Shown here: positions 53,796 through 61,338 of the stretch, piece by piece | How positions within the stretch are numbered: the stretch's first letter is position 1 | Layout: the number at the start of each line of letters is the position of its first letter | Source: Lysobacter capsici | GTDB taxonomy: Bacteria; Pseudomonadota; Gammaproteobacteria; Xanthomonadales; Xanthomonadaceae | DNA length: 64,000 nt | Assembly (NCBI RefSeq): GCF_018732085.1 | Contig: NZ_CP076103.1 | Span: forward strand, 2,418,001-2,482,000 | Direction of reading: 5' to 3' | Position numbers and translations under genes: made by a program | Notes under the pieces: generated by a model | The model's database searches: none | Seen by the model: the letters and a program-made list of their open reading frames with translations, nothing else | What the model was told of the DNA's origin: nothing

Positions 53796-53945
53796 TCTTT
53801 TGTGGGAGGGAGCTTTAGCCCCGACGCTTTTCGGTGAAATCGCGGCGCGGCGTCGCTTGGCTGTCGAGTCGTTGCGAACTCCTGCGGATTGCTGCGCGGC
53901 GACCGGAAACAAAAGCGTCGGGGCTAAAGCTCCCTCCCACAAAAG
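53796..53945. repeat. REP-like inverted pair
   Basis: Facing arms TTTTGTGGGAGGGAGCTTTA (from 53798) and the complement (to 53945) enclosing about 80 bases. Same family as 30107. The gap 53540-54104 contains only these. Confidence 0.85.
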
Positions 53946-54104
53946 GTTGCATCGTTGCGCTGTCTTTGATCGCAGCGAATAGATCCGGGTCTGCCAAGCG
54001 AACACCCAAACGAAGAACGGCGACCCATGGCCGCCGTTCCGTGCTTCGACCTCACTTTCGATCCGTCGCCTCGCTCGTTGACCCGAAACGACGCCGATCA
54101 AGCC

Positions 54105-54710
54105 TCACTGCATCGGCCGAAACTCCACCGGCTGTTCCACCACCGAGGCCACTTCGCGGCCGTTGCGCGTGGCCGGCTTGAAGCGCCAGTCGCGCACGGC
54201 GGTCATCGCGGCGCGGTCGAGATCGCGCGAACCGCTGCGGCGGCTCACTGCGATATCGTCGGGCACGCCGTCGGCGCCGACGTTCACCCGCAGCACCACC
54301 GTGCCGCCTTCGCCGCGACGCAGCGCCGCGGCCGGGTAGCGAGGTTCCGGGCTGCGGTTGGCGATCGGGCGGGCCTGGGTCGCACGCGGTTTGGCAGCGA
54401 CCGGCTTGGTGGCCGATGCGGGCTTCGCGGCGTTCGGCTTGTTCGCGGTGTTCGCGGCGTTGGCGATCGCGCCGGCATCGTTCGCGCCGCGATCGAGCGG
54501 CGGCAGCGCCACGATCGGCGGCAACGGCGCGGGCGGCGCGATCGGGGCGCGTTTGCCGTACAGATACCAACCCAGGAAGGTCGCGGCGAGCAGGATCATC
54601 AGCAGCCACAGGCCGGTGCGGCTGGGCGCGGCCTGGATCGCGGCGGCTTCAGGCGCCGGGGTGTCGCGATCGGACGCGTTGGGATCGATGGAATGTGATG
54701 TGGTGCTCAT
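54105..54710 (-). CDS. TonB-like protein (paralogue 1)
   Basis: 201 residues. Transmembrane helix near residues 33-53 (GLWLLMILLAATFLGWYLYGK), a Pro/Ala/Lys linker, and a C-terminal TonB-type domain: EPRYPAAALRRGEGGTVVLRVNV, DLDRAAMTAVRDWRFKPATRNG, the conserved R-A-L-x-x-V-x-x-W-x-F. It would energise outer-membrane transport or serve a regulator. A paralogue lies 245 bases upstream at 54956. There are no ExbB/ExbD or receptor genes in the window. Confidence 0.85.
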   Translation of the reverse strand: MSTTSHSIDPNASDRDTPAPEAAAIQAAPSRTGLWLLMILLAATFLGWYLYGKRAPIAPPAPLPPIVALPPLDRGANDAGAIANAANTANKPNAAKPASATKPVAAKPRATQARPIANRSPEPRYPAAALRRGEGGTVVLRVNVGADGVPDDIAVSRRSGSRDLDRAAMTAVRDWRFKPATRNGREVASVVEQPVEFRPMQ

Positions 54711-54910
54711 GTCGGCCTCCTTCTGACCGTCCCCGGGGGATGGGATCGGAGGCCGAGCTTCTTAGCGGCGTCGTTAGCGGGTGGTGAACAGCGCGTGCAT
54801 GCGGTTCAGTCGCGCGACAGGCTTGTGCAAATGCAGATATGCGCGATCCGCGACTTGGGGCTTCACAAAAACGTAGAGGCGGCATCGAGACGAGGACGCA
54901 ATGCTTCTCC

Positions 54911-54945
54911 GATTCCCAAATCCCGATTCCCGATTCCCGATTCCC
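54911..54945. repeat. Heptamer array (GATTCCC type)
   Basis: GATTCCC, AAATCCC, then three more GATTCCC, ending ten bases past the stop of the TonB-like gene at 54956. Same unit as at 45114. Confidence 0.9.
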
Positions 54946-54955
54946 GTCCCGAGCC

Positions 54956-55630
54956 TCACTGATTGGGATTGAACGTGATCGGCACGATCACCGCGCCCGC
55001 CACCGGCTGGCCGCCGCGCATCGCCGGCTTGAAACGCCAGGAACGCACCGCGCTCAGCGCCGCGCGATCGAGCGCGCGCGAGCCGCTGCCTTCGACCACG
55101 TCCACGCCGTCGACGCCGCCTTGCTCGGTGACCTCGACGCGAATGCGCACCGTGCCGCCTTCGCCGCGGCGCAGCGAGGCCGCCGGATACTGCGGCGGCC
55201 GGTTGCCGGGCAGCGGCGAGGCGGCGGTCTGCGCGCCCGAGGCCGCGTTCGGCGCGGCCGGCGCTTGCGGAGCGCTCGGCATGCTCTGCGGCGGTGCCGG
55301 CGGGTTCGGGTTTTCGACCAGTTGCGGGGTTTCCTGCGGCTCGCCGCCGGCCGCGGCGGGCGAGGGCTGCGGCGACGGGGCCGGCGCCACGCCCTCGCCA
55401 TCGGCCGAGGCCGGCGCGGGCAGCGGCGCATAGAACGGCTGCGCGCTGGTCGGCGGGGTGTCGCCGCTGCGATAGAAGCCATCGCCGCGATTGCGGTTGC
55501 TCGACCAGACCCAGGCGAACAAGGCCAGGCCGATGGCGAACGCGCCCACGACCCACAGCCATGCCTTGCCCGACGGCAGCCAGGCGGCGAAATTGAAGGA
55601 ACGGCGAGGTGCGGGGGACGGTGTCGACAT
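54956..55630 (-). CDS. TonB-like protein (paralogue 2)
   Basis: 224 residues from ATG 55630. Transmembrane helix near residues 22-41 (AWLWVVGAFAIGLALFAWVW), a long Pro/Ala/Gln linker (residues 60-145), and the same C-terminal domain as paralogue 1: QYPAASLRRGEGGTVRIRVEV, ALDRAALSAVRSWRFKPAMRGG. Both are probably partners of different receptors or regulators. Confidence 0.85.
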   Translation of the reverse strand: MSTPSPAPRRSFNFAAWLPSGKAWLWVVGAFAIGLALFAWVWSSNRNRGDGFYRSGDTPPTSAQPFYAPLPAPASADGEGVAPAPSPQPSPAAAGGEPQETPQLVENPNPPAPPQSMPSAPQAPAAPNAASGAQTAASPLPGNRPPQYPAASLRRGEGGTVRIRVEVTEQGGVDGVDVVEGSGSRALDRAALSAVRSWRFKPAMRGGQPVAGAVIVPITFNPNQ

Positions 55631-55801
55631 GGGGCCGGCTGCTCGTGGATCTGATTCGTGATGCTCCGCATTCTGCATCGAAACGCCGCGCCGCGCCGAG
55701 CGCGCGTGGCGCCGATTCGCGGCGCGGCGCCATGAAGTTCGCTAAAAAGACCGCCAGCCGCGATAATCTGCGGTTCTCCCGCCACGTCCTCCGGCACCGC
55801 C

Positions 55802-57094
55802 ATGCTCGATCCGACCCTGCTGCGCCAACAGCCCGCCGAACTCGCCGCCCGCCTGCACGCCACCCGCGGCTACCTGCTCGATCCGGCGGCGCTGGCTTCG
55901 CTGGAAAGCGAACGCAAGATGGTCCAGGTGCGGACCCAGGAACTGCAGGCCTCGCGCAACAAGCTGTCGGGCGAGATCGGCAAGCGCAAGAGCAAGGGCG
56001 AGGACGTCGCCGATCTGATGGCGCAGGTGTCGAGCTTCGGCGACGAGCAGAAGCGCGGCGAAGCACGTCTGGATGAAATCAAGGCCGAGATCGAGGCGAT
56101 CGCGCTGGGCATCCCGAACCTGCCCAACGACTCGGTGCCGCTCGGCCCGGACGAAACCGGCAACGTCGAACAGCACCGCTGGGGCAACCCGCGCGAATTC
56201 GATTTCCAGGTCAAGGACCACGTCGAACTCGGCGCGCGCAACGGCTGGCTCGACGGCGAGACCGCGGCGAAGCTGTCGGGCGCGCGTTTCACCGTGCTGC
56301 GCGGCGGCCTGGCGCGGCTGCATCGCGCGCTGGCCCAGTTCATGCTCGACCTGCACACCGAGCAGCACGAGTACCAGGAAACCAACGTGCCGCTGCTGGT
56401 CAACGCCGATGCGATGCGCGGCACCGGCCAGTTGCCGAAGTTCGAGGACGATCTGTTCGCGACCCACGTCGGCGAAGGCGAGTCGGCGAGCAAGCGTTAC
56501 CTGATCCCGACCTCGGAAGTGCCGCTGACCAATATCGTCCGCGACGAAATTCTCGAGGAGTCCGCGTTGCCGCTGCGCATGACCGCGCACTCGATGTGTT
56601 TTCGCGCCGAGGCCGGCAGCGCCGGCCGCGACACCCGCGGCATGATTCGCCAGCATCAGTTCGAGAAGGTTGAGCTAGTCACCATCGCCCGACCCGACCA
56701 GAGCTACGAAGAACACGAGCGCATGACCCGTTGCGCCGAGGTGGTGCTCGAAAGCCTCGGCCTGCCGTACCGGCGCATGCTGCTGTGCACCGGCGACATG
56801 GGCTTCTCCGCGACCAAGACCTACGACCTGGAAGTGTGGCTGCCGAGCCAGGGCAGCTACCGCGAGATTTCCTCGTGCTCCAACTGCGAGGCCTTCCAGG
56901 CCCGGCGCATGCAGGCGCGCTGGCGCAACCCGGCGACCGGCAAGCCCGAACCGGTGCATACCCTCAACGGCTCCGGCGTCGCCATCGGCCGCGCGATGAT
57001 CGCAGTGATGGAGAACTATCAGAACGCCGATGGTTCGATCACGGTGCCTGAGGTGCTGCGGCGGTATATGGGTGGGGTTGAGACCCTGGCTTAA
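55802..57094 (+). CDS. serS: Seryl-tRNA synthetase
   Basis: 430 residues. Charges tRNA-Ser. The N-terminal coiled-coil arm (residues 30-105) reaches the tRNA variable loop. Class II core: motif 2 FRAEAGSAGRDTRGMIRQHQFEKVE, TYDLEVWLPSQGSYREISSCSNCEAFQARRM, and motif 3 SGVAIGRAMIAVMENYQ. Standard length. Confidence 0.97.
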   Translation: MLDPTLLRQQPAELAARLHATRGYLLDPAALASLESERKMVQVRTQELQASRNKLSGEIGKRKSKGEDVADLMAQVSSFGDEQKRGEARLDEIKAEIEAIALGIPNLPNDSVPLGPDETGNVEQHRWGNPREFDFQVKDHVELGARNGWLDGETAAKLSGARFTVLRGGLARLHRALAQFMLDLHTEQHEYQETNVPLLVNADAMRGTGQLPKFEDDLFATHVGEGESASKRYLIPTSEVPLTNIVRDEILEESALPLRMTAHSMCFRAEAGSAGRDTRGMIRQHQFEKVELVTIARPDQSYEEHERMTRCAEVVLESLGLPYRRMLLCTGDMGFSATKTYDLEVWLPSQGSYREISSCSNCEAFQARRMQARWRNPATGKPEPVHTLNGSGVAIGRAMIAVMENYQNADGSITVPEVLRRYMGGVETLA

Positions 57095-57180
57095 GCCGCG
57101 GTCGGGCTTCGACTGCGGCGATTGATTGCCACGATTCCCGCATTCCAGCGCCGCATGGTTGAAGCGCGGCGATCTGAGCC

Positions 57181-57272
57181 AACAGCGTCGGGGCCGAAGC
57201 CCCTCCCACAAAAGATTTCGCTGCCGCGAGGTTTCGTGTGGGAGGGGCTTCAGCCCCGGCGCTTTCTTTTCC
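57181..57272. repeat. REP-like inverted pair
   Basis: Arm 57183-57216 (GCGTCGGGGCCGAAGCCCCT) and arm 57234-57270 in the opposite sense, 17 bases apart. Same family as 30107. The gap 57095-57504 holds only this and a terminator. Confidence 0.85.
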
Positions 57273-57395
57273 GATCGCCTCGCAGCGCGTGACTCAGACA
57301 GCAGATCGATCGGCACGCCGCGTCGATCCGGTGCAGCGATTCGAGTTCCGGCCACCTGCGATTTCAGCGCGACTTCCTGCCTTATCGCCGCCCAC

Positions 57396-57423
57396 AAAAA
57401 AGCCGGGCCCGTCAGGACCCGGC
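57396..57423 (-). terminator. Terminator of azoreductase gene
   Basis: GCCGGGTCC/GGGCCCGGC stem with a TGAC loop (one G-U pair); on the minus strand it is followed by TTTTTTG. Confidence 0.82.
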
Positions 57424-57504
57424 CAATGCCGGCATGGGGGAGGGAACGCCGGCCTTGCACTTACACGGTGGGACACGGGACTCGCGGGACAAACGCGGAG
57501 AGCC

Positions 57505-58083
57505 TCACGCCGCCTGTCGTTGCGGCAGCGGGATGGAAGCGTGCGCCGCAGCGAGCGCGTCGGCACGATGCTGTGGCGAGTAAGCCACACCTTCGGCACG
57601 CACGAACTCGACATCGGTCACGCCAATGAAGCCGAGGACGTGACGCAGGTAGGTCTCCTGGAAATCGCTGGGCTGACCGCTGTGCAGGCCGCCGCGACCG
57701 CTGACGATGATCGCGCGCTTGCCCTTGGCCAGGCCTTCCGGGCCGTCGGCGGTGTAGCGGAAAGTCTTGCCCGCGACCGCGACCCGATCGATCCACGCCT
57801 TGAGCGTGGAAGGAATGCCGAAGTTGTACATCGGCACGCCCAAAACAATCACGTCGGCGTCCAGGAATTGTTGCAGGATATGAGCGGAAGCCTCGGTTTC
57901 GGCCGGATCGGTCCCGGCCAGGGAACGACCGGTAAGATGCGGGATCGGGTCGGCATCGAGGTCGCGGTAATCGATGCTCAGACCGGGCAGGGCGTCCAGC
58001 CAGCGCGTCGCCACCGCGGCCGACAGCTCGCGAGTCACGGAATTTGCGCCCAGGGCGCTTGAATCGATGTGCAGGAGCTTCAT
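57505..58083 (-). CDS. azoR: FMN-dependent NADH-azoreductase
   Basis: 192 residues from ATG 58083; the longer frame to 58209 reads through the regulator promoter. Flavodoxin-like fold: LHIDSSALGANSVTRELSAAV, VPMYNFGIPSTLKAWIDRVAVAGKTFRY with the FMN contacts, and VSGRGGLHSGQPSDFQETYLRHVLGFIGV. Reduces azo and quinone compounds with NAD(P)H. Divergent from a LysR-type gene that probably regulates it. Confidence 0.92.
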   Translation of the reverse strand: MKLLHIDSSALGANSVTRELSAAVATRWLDALPGLSIDYRDLDADPIPHLTGRSLAGTDPAETEASAHILQQFLDADVIVLGVPMYNFGIPSTLKAWIDRVAVAGKTFRYTADGPEGLAKGKRAIIVSGRGGLHSGQPSDFQETYLRHVLGFIGVTDVEFVRAEGVAYSPQHRADALAAAHASIPLPQRQAA

Positions 58084-58184
58084 GTCTATGACCTCGATGG
58101 GTCGTCTGATGCGGGCCTCGCCGCGTTGGAGCAAAGTCTGCGTCGTTGCGTCAGTGGGATAAAGCTGCTTCAATATCACTAATT

Positions 58185-58200
58185 GTTCTATTATTGGAAC
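58185..58200. promoter_or_regulatory. Candidate LysR-type operator
   Basis: Dyad GTTC-N8-GAAC (58185-58188, 58197-58200) eight bases upstream of the LysR start and 102 bases from azoR, in an AT-rich stretch. Position and dyad form fit autoregulation of a divergent LysR/azoR pair. Confidence 0.5.
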
Positions 58201-58207
58201 TTTCGTC

Positions 58208-59218
58208 ATGCACGATCTGAATGACCTGTACTACTTCGCCATGGTCGTCGACCACGCCGGGTTCGCCGCCGCGGAACGTGCGCTGGGCATTCCCAAGTCG
58301 CGCCTGAGCCGCCGCATCAGCCAGCTGGAAACCGACCTGGGCGTGCGCCTGCTGCAACGGTCGACCCGCCGTTTCGCCGTCACCGAAGTCGGCAACAGCG
58401 TCTATCGCCACGCCCAGTCGATGCTGGCCGAGGCCCAGGCCGCGCGCGAAGTGGTCGACCGCCTCAGCGCCGAGCCGCGCGGGGTGATCCGGGTCAGCGT
58501 GCCGGTCGGCCTTGCGCAGCAGCAGATTCCCAAGCTGCTGCCCGAGTTCCTGGCCAAGTACCCGCAGGTGCGCGTGCAGCTGCATGTCAGCAACCGCCGG
58601 GTCGACATCATCAACGAAGGCATCGACGTCGCCTTGCGCGTGCGTTCCAAGCTCGACGACGACGGCAGCCTGGTGATGCGCAGCTTCGGCCAGATCCAGG
58701 AGCTGCTGGTCGCCAGCCCGAAGTACCTGACCCGCATGGGCCGCCCGACCAATCCCGACGAACTGTCCGATCACGTCACCCTGAGCATCAGCGAAGACGA
58801 CGCCCGCCAGCGCTGGGAACTGCACGGCCCGGACGGCGAGGTGCGCAAGGTCGAACTCAAGCCGCGGGTGATGGGTTTCGATTTCCCGATGCTGATGGCG
58901 CTGGCCGAGCAGGGCGTGGGCATCACCCTGCTGCCCGAGACCGTCTGCGCCGAGGCCGTGCGCCGCGGCGAACTGGAAGTGGTGCTGCCGAACTGGCGCC
59001 TGCCGCAGGGCATCTTCCACGCCGTGTTCGCCTCGCGCCGCGGCCTGCTGCCGGCGGTGCGGGTGTTCATCGACTTCCTGGCCGAGAAGGCCCCGTCGTT
59101 GGTGGAATCCGCGCGCCTGCAATGCAGCGACATCAAGGGCGTGCCGTGCCCCGACAGCATCGCCGGCCGCGACGGCAAGAAGCACGACAAGCCGGTGAAG
59201 ATTTCCGCTTCGGCATGA
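58208..59218 (+). CDS. LysR-family transcriptional regulator
   Basis: 336 residues. N-terminal HTH (LNDLYYFAMVVDHAGFAAAERALGIPKSRLSRRISQLETDLGVRLLQRSTRRFAVTEVG-like), the family signature. C-terminal periplasmic-binding-like domain (residues 92-300) senses an effector. The last 30 residues (KGVPCPDSIAGRDGKKHDK) extend beyond the usual end. Divergent from azoR, likely its regulator. Confidence 0.93.
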   Translation: MHDLNDLYYFAMVVDHAGFAAAERALGIPKSRLSRRISQLETDLGVRLLQRSTRRFAVTEVGNSVYRHAQSMLAEAQAAREVVDRLSAEPRGVIRVSVPVGLAQQQIPKLLPEFLAKYPQVRVQLHVSNRRVDIINEGIDVALRVRSKLDDDGSLVMRSFGQIQELLVASPKYLTRMGRPTNPDELSDHVTLSISEDDARQRWELHGPDGEVRKVELKPRVMGFDFPMLMALAEQGVGITLLPETVCAEAVRRGELEVVLPNWRLPQGIFHAVFASRRGLLPAVRVFIDFLAEKAPSLVESARLQCSDIKGVPCPDSIAGRDGKKHDKPVKISASA

Positions 59219-59369
59219 GAGAATGCCCCGCGCCCGGTGCAGGCCGGGCGCAGGGGACGGCACCGCAATGGGCCGTCCCCGATCGATCCGGCGTTCGGCA
59301 TGGCCGCCGAACGCGCGATGATCGATCGCCGCGTACCGCTTTCGCGGGTATCCGGGGAGCTGTAGTTAC

Positions 59370-59459
59370 GGAGAGATGGCCGAGTGGTTTAAGGCAGCGG
59401 TCTTGAAAACCGCCGAAGGGTCAAACCTTCCGTGGGTTCGAATCCCACTCTCTCCGCCA
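59370..59459 (+). tRNA. tRNA-Ser(UGA)
   Basis: 90 bases including CCA. Acceptor stem GGAGAGA/TCTCTCC, anticodon stem GCGGT/ACCGC around loop CTTGAAA giving TGA (codon UCA), long variable arm, T-arm GGGTTCGAATCCC. It marks the left edge of an AT-rich island, so its 3' end is a candidate attachment site. Confidence 0.97.
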
Positions 59460-60339
59460 CTGATATTGCAAGTTATTGATTTTTTTGGTTAAAAATTCAA
59501 ATTTTCTGTGGACCAATGTTTTCACCCATGTCTTGGCTGCCCTCGCCAAACCACATGTTCCAACGAAGGCGAGCTGGCCGCCGTTGTCCACGCAAAGCAT
59601 CGCTGGGCTTGCTGGCTTTAGTGTCCGTGGTCGGGCTGCAGGCGGTTAGGACTCAGGAGACGTAGTTCTAGAACTGGAGTTACCAGGATTTCGTGGACAG
59701 TTGCTCAGCGCGCTCGGTCCATCGTTCCGAACACATTCGCGCTGACATCATCGAGCTAGATCTACTTAGCTCGATTTAGCATCGAACGGGAAGTCGTACG
59801 CGATGGTTCACGCGAGCAATGCACAGTATTTCGAGCATTAATTGGACGCCACCCCCAACCTGATGCGCGTCAGCCCGCTCACATGCTGACCTAGCTTGGT
59901 CTTGCGCCTTGTGCGCACACATCGGAATTACTTCAGCTAACAGTGCGGATATCAGGGGGGGTGTCCACGAAATCCTGGTAACTCCAAGGGGAGCGAAATC
60001 TAACCCTAATGACGCTACTTAGAGTCGCCAATGGACTGGGCGCCGAGCCATCGCAGCTCCTTCGAGATGTGGGGTATTGACGTGCGTGAAGAGGGAAGGA
60101 TTCAGCGCAGTGTCGCGCGACATTTCCAATGAGATCCGAGGGATTTAGCGATCAGCAGCACGGCCGGCGGTGCGGGCAGCGGTTCGCTGATCAGTGCCGA
60201 AGCAGGCATCGGCTTTGGCTGAACGACCTGTGGCGGCCAATTTGCCCGAAACCTCTGCTCAGCCCCTGCGGGGCGGATCGACGCAAAGCGCCCGGAACCC
60301 GTGGCCTGAATTCGCCTTCCGTTTCGTTTAACCTGGGAC
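59460..60339. other. Start of AT-richer island, non-coding
   Basis: Immediately after the tRNA the composition shifts (TTATTGATTTTTTTGG). It holds the 312-bp inverted-repeat element and, beyond it, no frame with a ribosome site. The 60102-60347 minus frame looks random. Confidence 0.6.
59675..59986. mobile_element. 312-bp non-autonomous element with perfect 25-bp terminal inverted repeats
   Basis: TGGAGTTACCAGGATTTCGT (plus GGACA) at 59675-59699 and its exact complement at 59962-59986. Ends are 5'-TG...CA-3', as in IS3-family insertions. No open frame lies between; it is a MITE or a deleted insertion sequence. No flanking duplication is clear. Confidence 0.8.
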
Positions 60340-61323
60340 GTGCACAATCTCTCTGGCCAGGGCTCGGACCAAAATAAGGTGACTCGCTTTTGGTGGGTTA
60401 ATCACAAGCAGACCGTCAAGCAGGAGATCGCTGATGGTTATTTGTGGTCGCCTCAGACGGAGTCTGGTGGGAAGCGCAGTCAGTTCTACGACAACATGCG
60501 AGTCGCAGCCCCTGGCGATAGGGTTGTCTCTTACGCAAACCGGCTAATCAAGTACGTCGGCGTTGTACAGGACTTCGCGCGACTGGCGCCGAGGCCGCCC
60601 GGGTTTCACGAGCTGGGAAAACATTGGGGCGAGATCGGTTGGTTATTGCCAGTTGAATGGAAGGTGCTCCCTCAGCCCGTCCATCCGCGAGAGCTAGTCG
60701 AACAGCTGGGCCCTTTGCTGCCAAAGAAGTACTCCCCGTTCAATCCTGTGACCGGCGACGGAAATCAGAAGGCGTATTTCGCCGAAATAAGCTCGGAGAC
60801 TTTTGAGCTGCTCATTCCGGTCATCGAAGCGCCCCCGATTCCAAATCCTGTGCATGGTATGGATGCGCTCGTAAGGGTTGACGACGCATTGCAGGACTCA
60901 ATTGCCACGGATCAAAGCCTCGACGCTACGACGAAGCAGCAGCTCATTCTTGCTCGGCATGGACAAGGCAGTTTTCGCTCGCGAGTGATAGGCCGTTACA
61001 AGAAATGCGTACTCACCGGGGTTGAGTCTCCCGAGCTGTTGGTCGCCAGCCACATCAAGCCTTGGCGCGCATGTTCCGACTCAGGCGAGCGCTTGAGTGC
61101 TGAAAACGGACTCCTTCTGACGCCTAACGCCGATCGGCTTTTCGATCGAGGTCTCCTTACATTTGCCGACGATGGCGCGGCTAAGGTTTCTTTGGCGCTG
61201 TCTCCCGCAGAGCTTGAGAAGTTGGGATTGGCGCAAGCTTGCTCAGACGTGGTTGCAAGTTTCTCGGAAGCAACGCGCGAATTCTTGGCATTCCATAGAA
61301 GGAATGTTTTCCTTGTTCCTTGA
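60340..61323 (+). CDS. EVE-HNH endonuclease
   Basis: 327 residues from GTG 60340; GTG 60379 is an alternative and would begin exactly at the EVE domain. Residues 15-150 match EVE/PUA-like readers (FWWVNHKQT, DGYLWSP, FYDNMRVAAPGDRVVSY, IKYVGVV), which bind modified cytosine. Residues 223-275 are an HNH domain of the HNH_2 type: CVLTGVESPELLVASHIKPW, ENGLLLTP, FDRGLLTF (catalytic His238, Asn256). Such EVE-HNH fusions are modification-dependent restriction enzymes. It leads a two-gene unit with the following large reading frame. Confidence 0.85.
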   Translation: MHNLSGQGSDQNKVTRFWWVNHKQTVKQEIADGYLWSPQTESGGKRSQFYDNMRVAAPGDRVVSYANRLIKYVGVVQDFARLAPRPPGFHELGKHWGEIGWLLPVEWKVLPQPVHPRELVEQLGPLLPKKYSPFNPVTGDGNQKAYFAEISSETFELLIPVIEAPPIPNPVHGMDALVRVDDALQDSIATDQSLDATTKQQLILARHGQGSFRSRVIGRYKKCVLTGVESPELLVASHIKPWRACSDSGERLSAENGLLLTPNADRLFDRGLLTFADDGAAKVSLALSPAELEKLGLAQACSDVVASFSEATREFLAFHRRNVFLVP

Positions 61324-61338
61324 GAAGAGGGTGCATGG

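Noticed and set aside
60102..60347. Minus-strand 81-codon frame at the island start
   Set aside because: No ribosome site, random-looking composition, overlaps the nuclease gene's start region.
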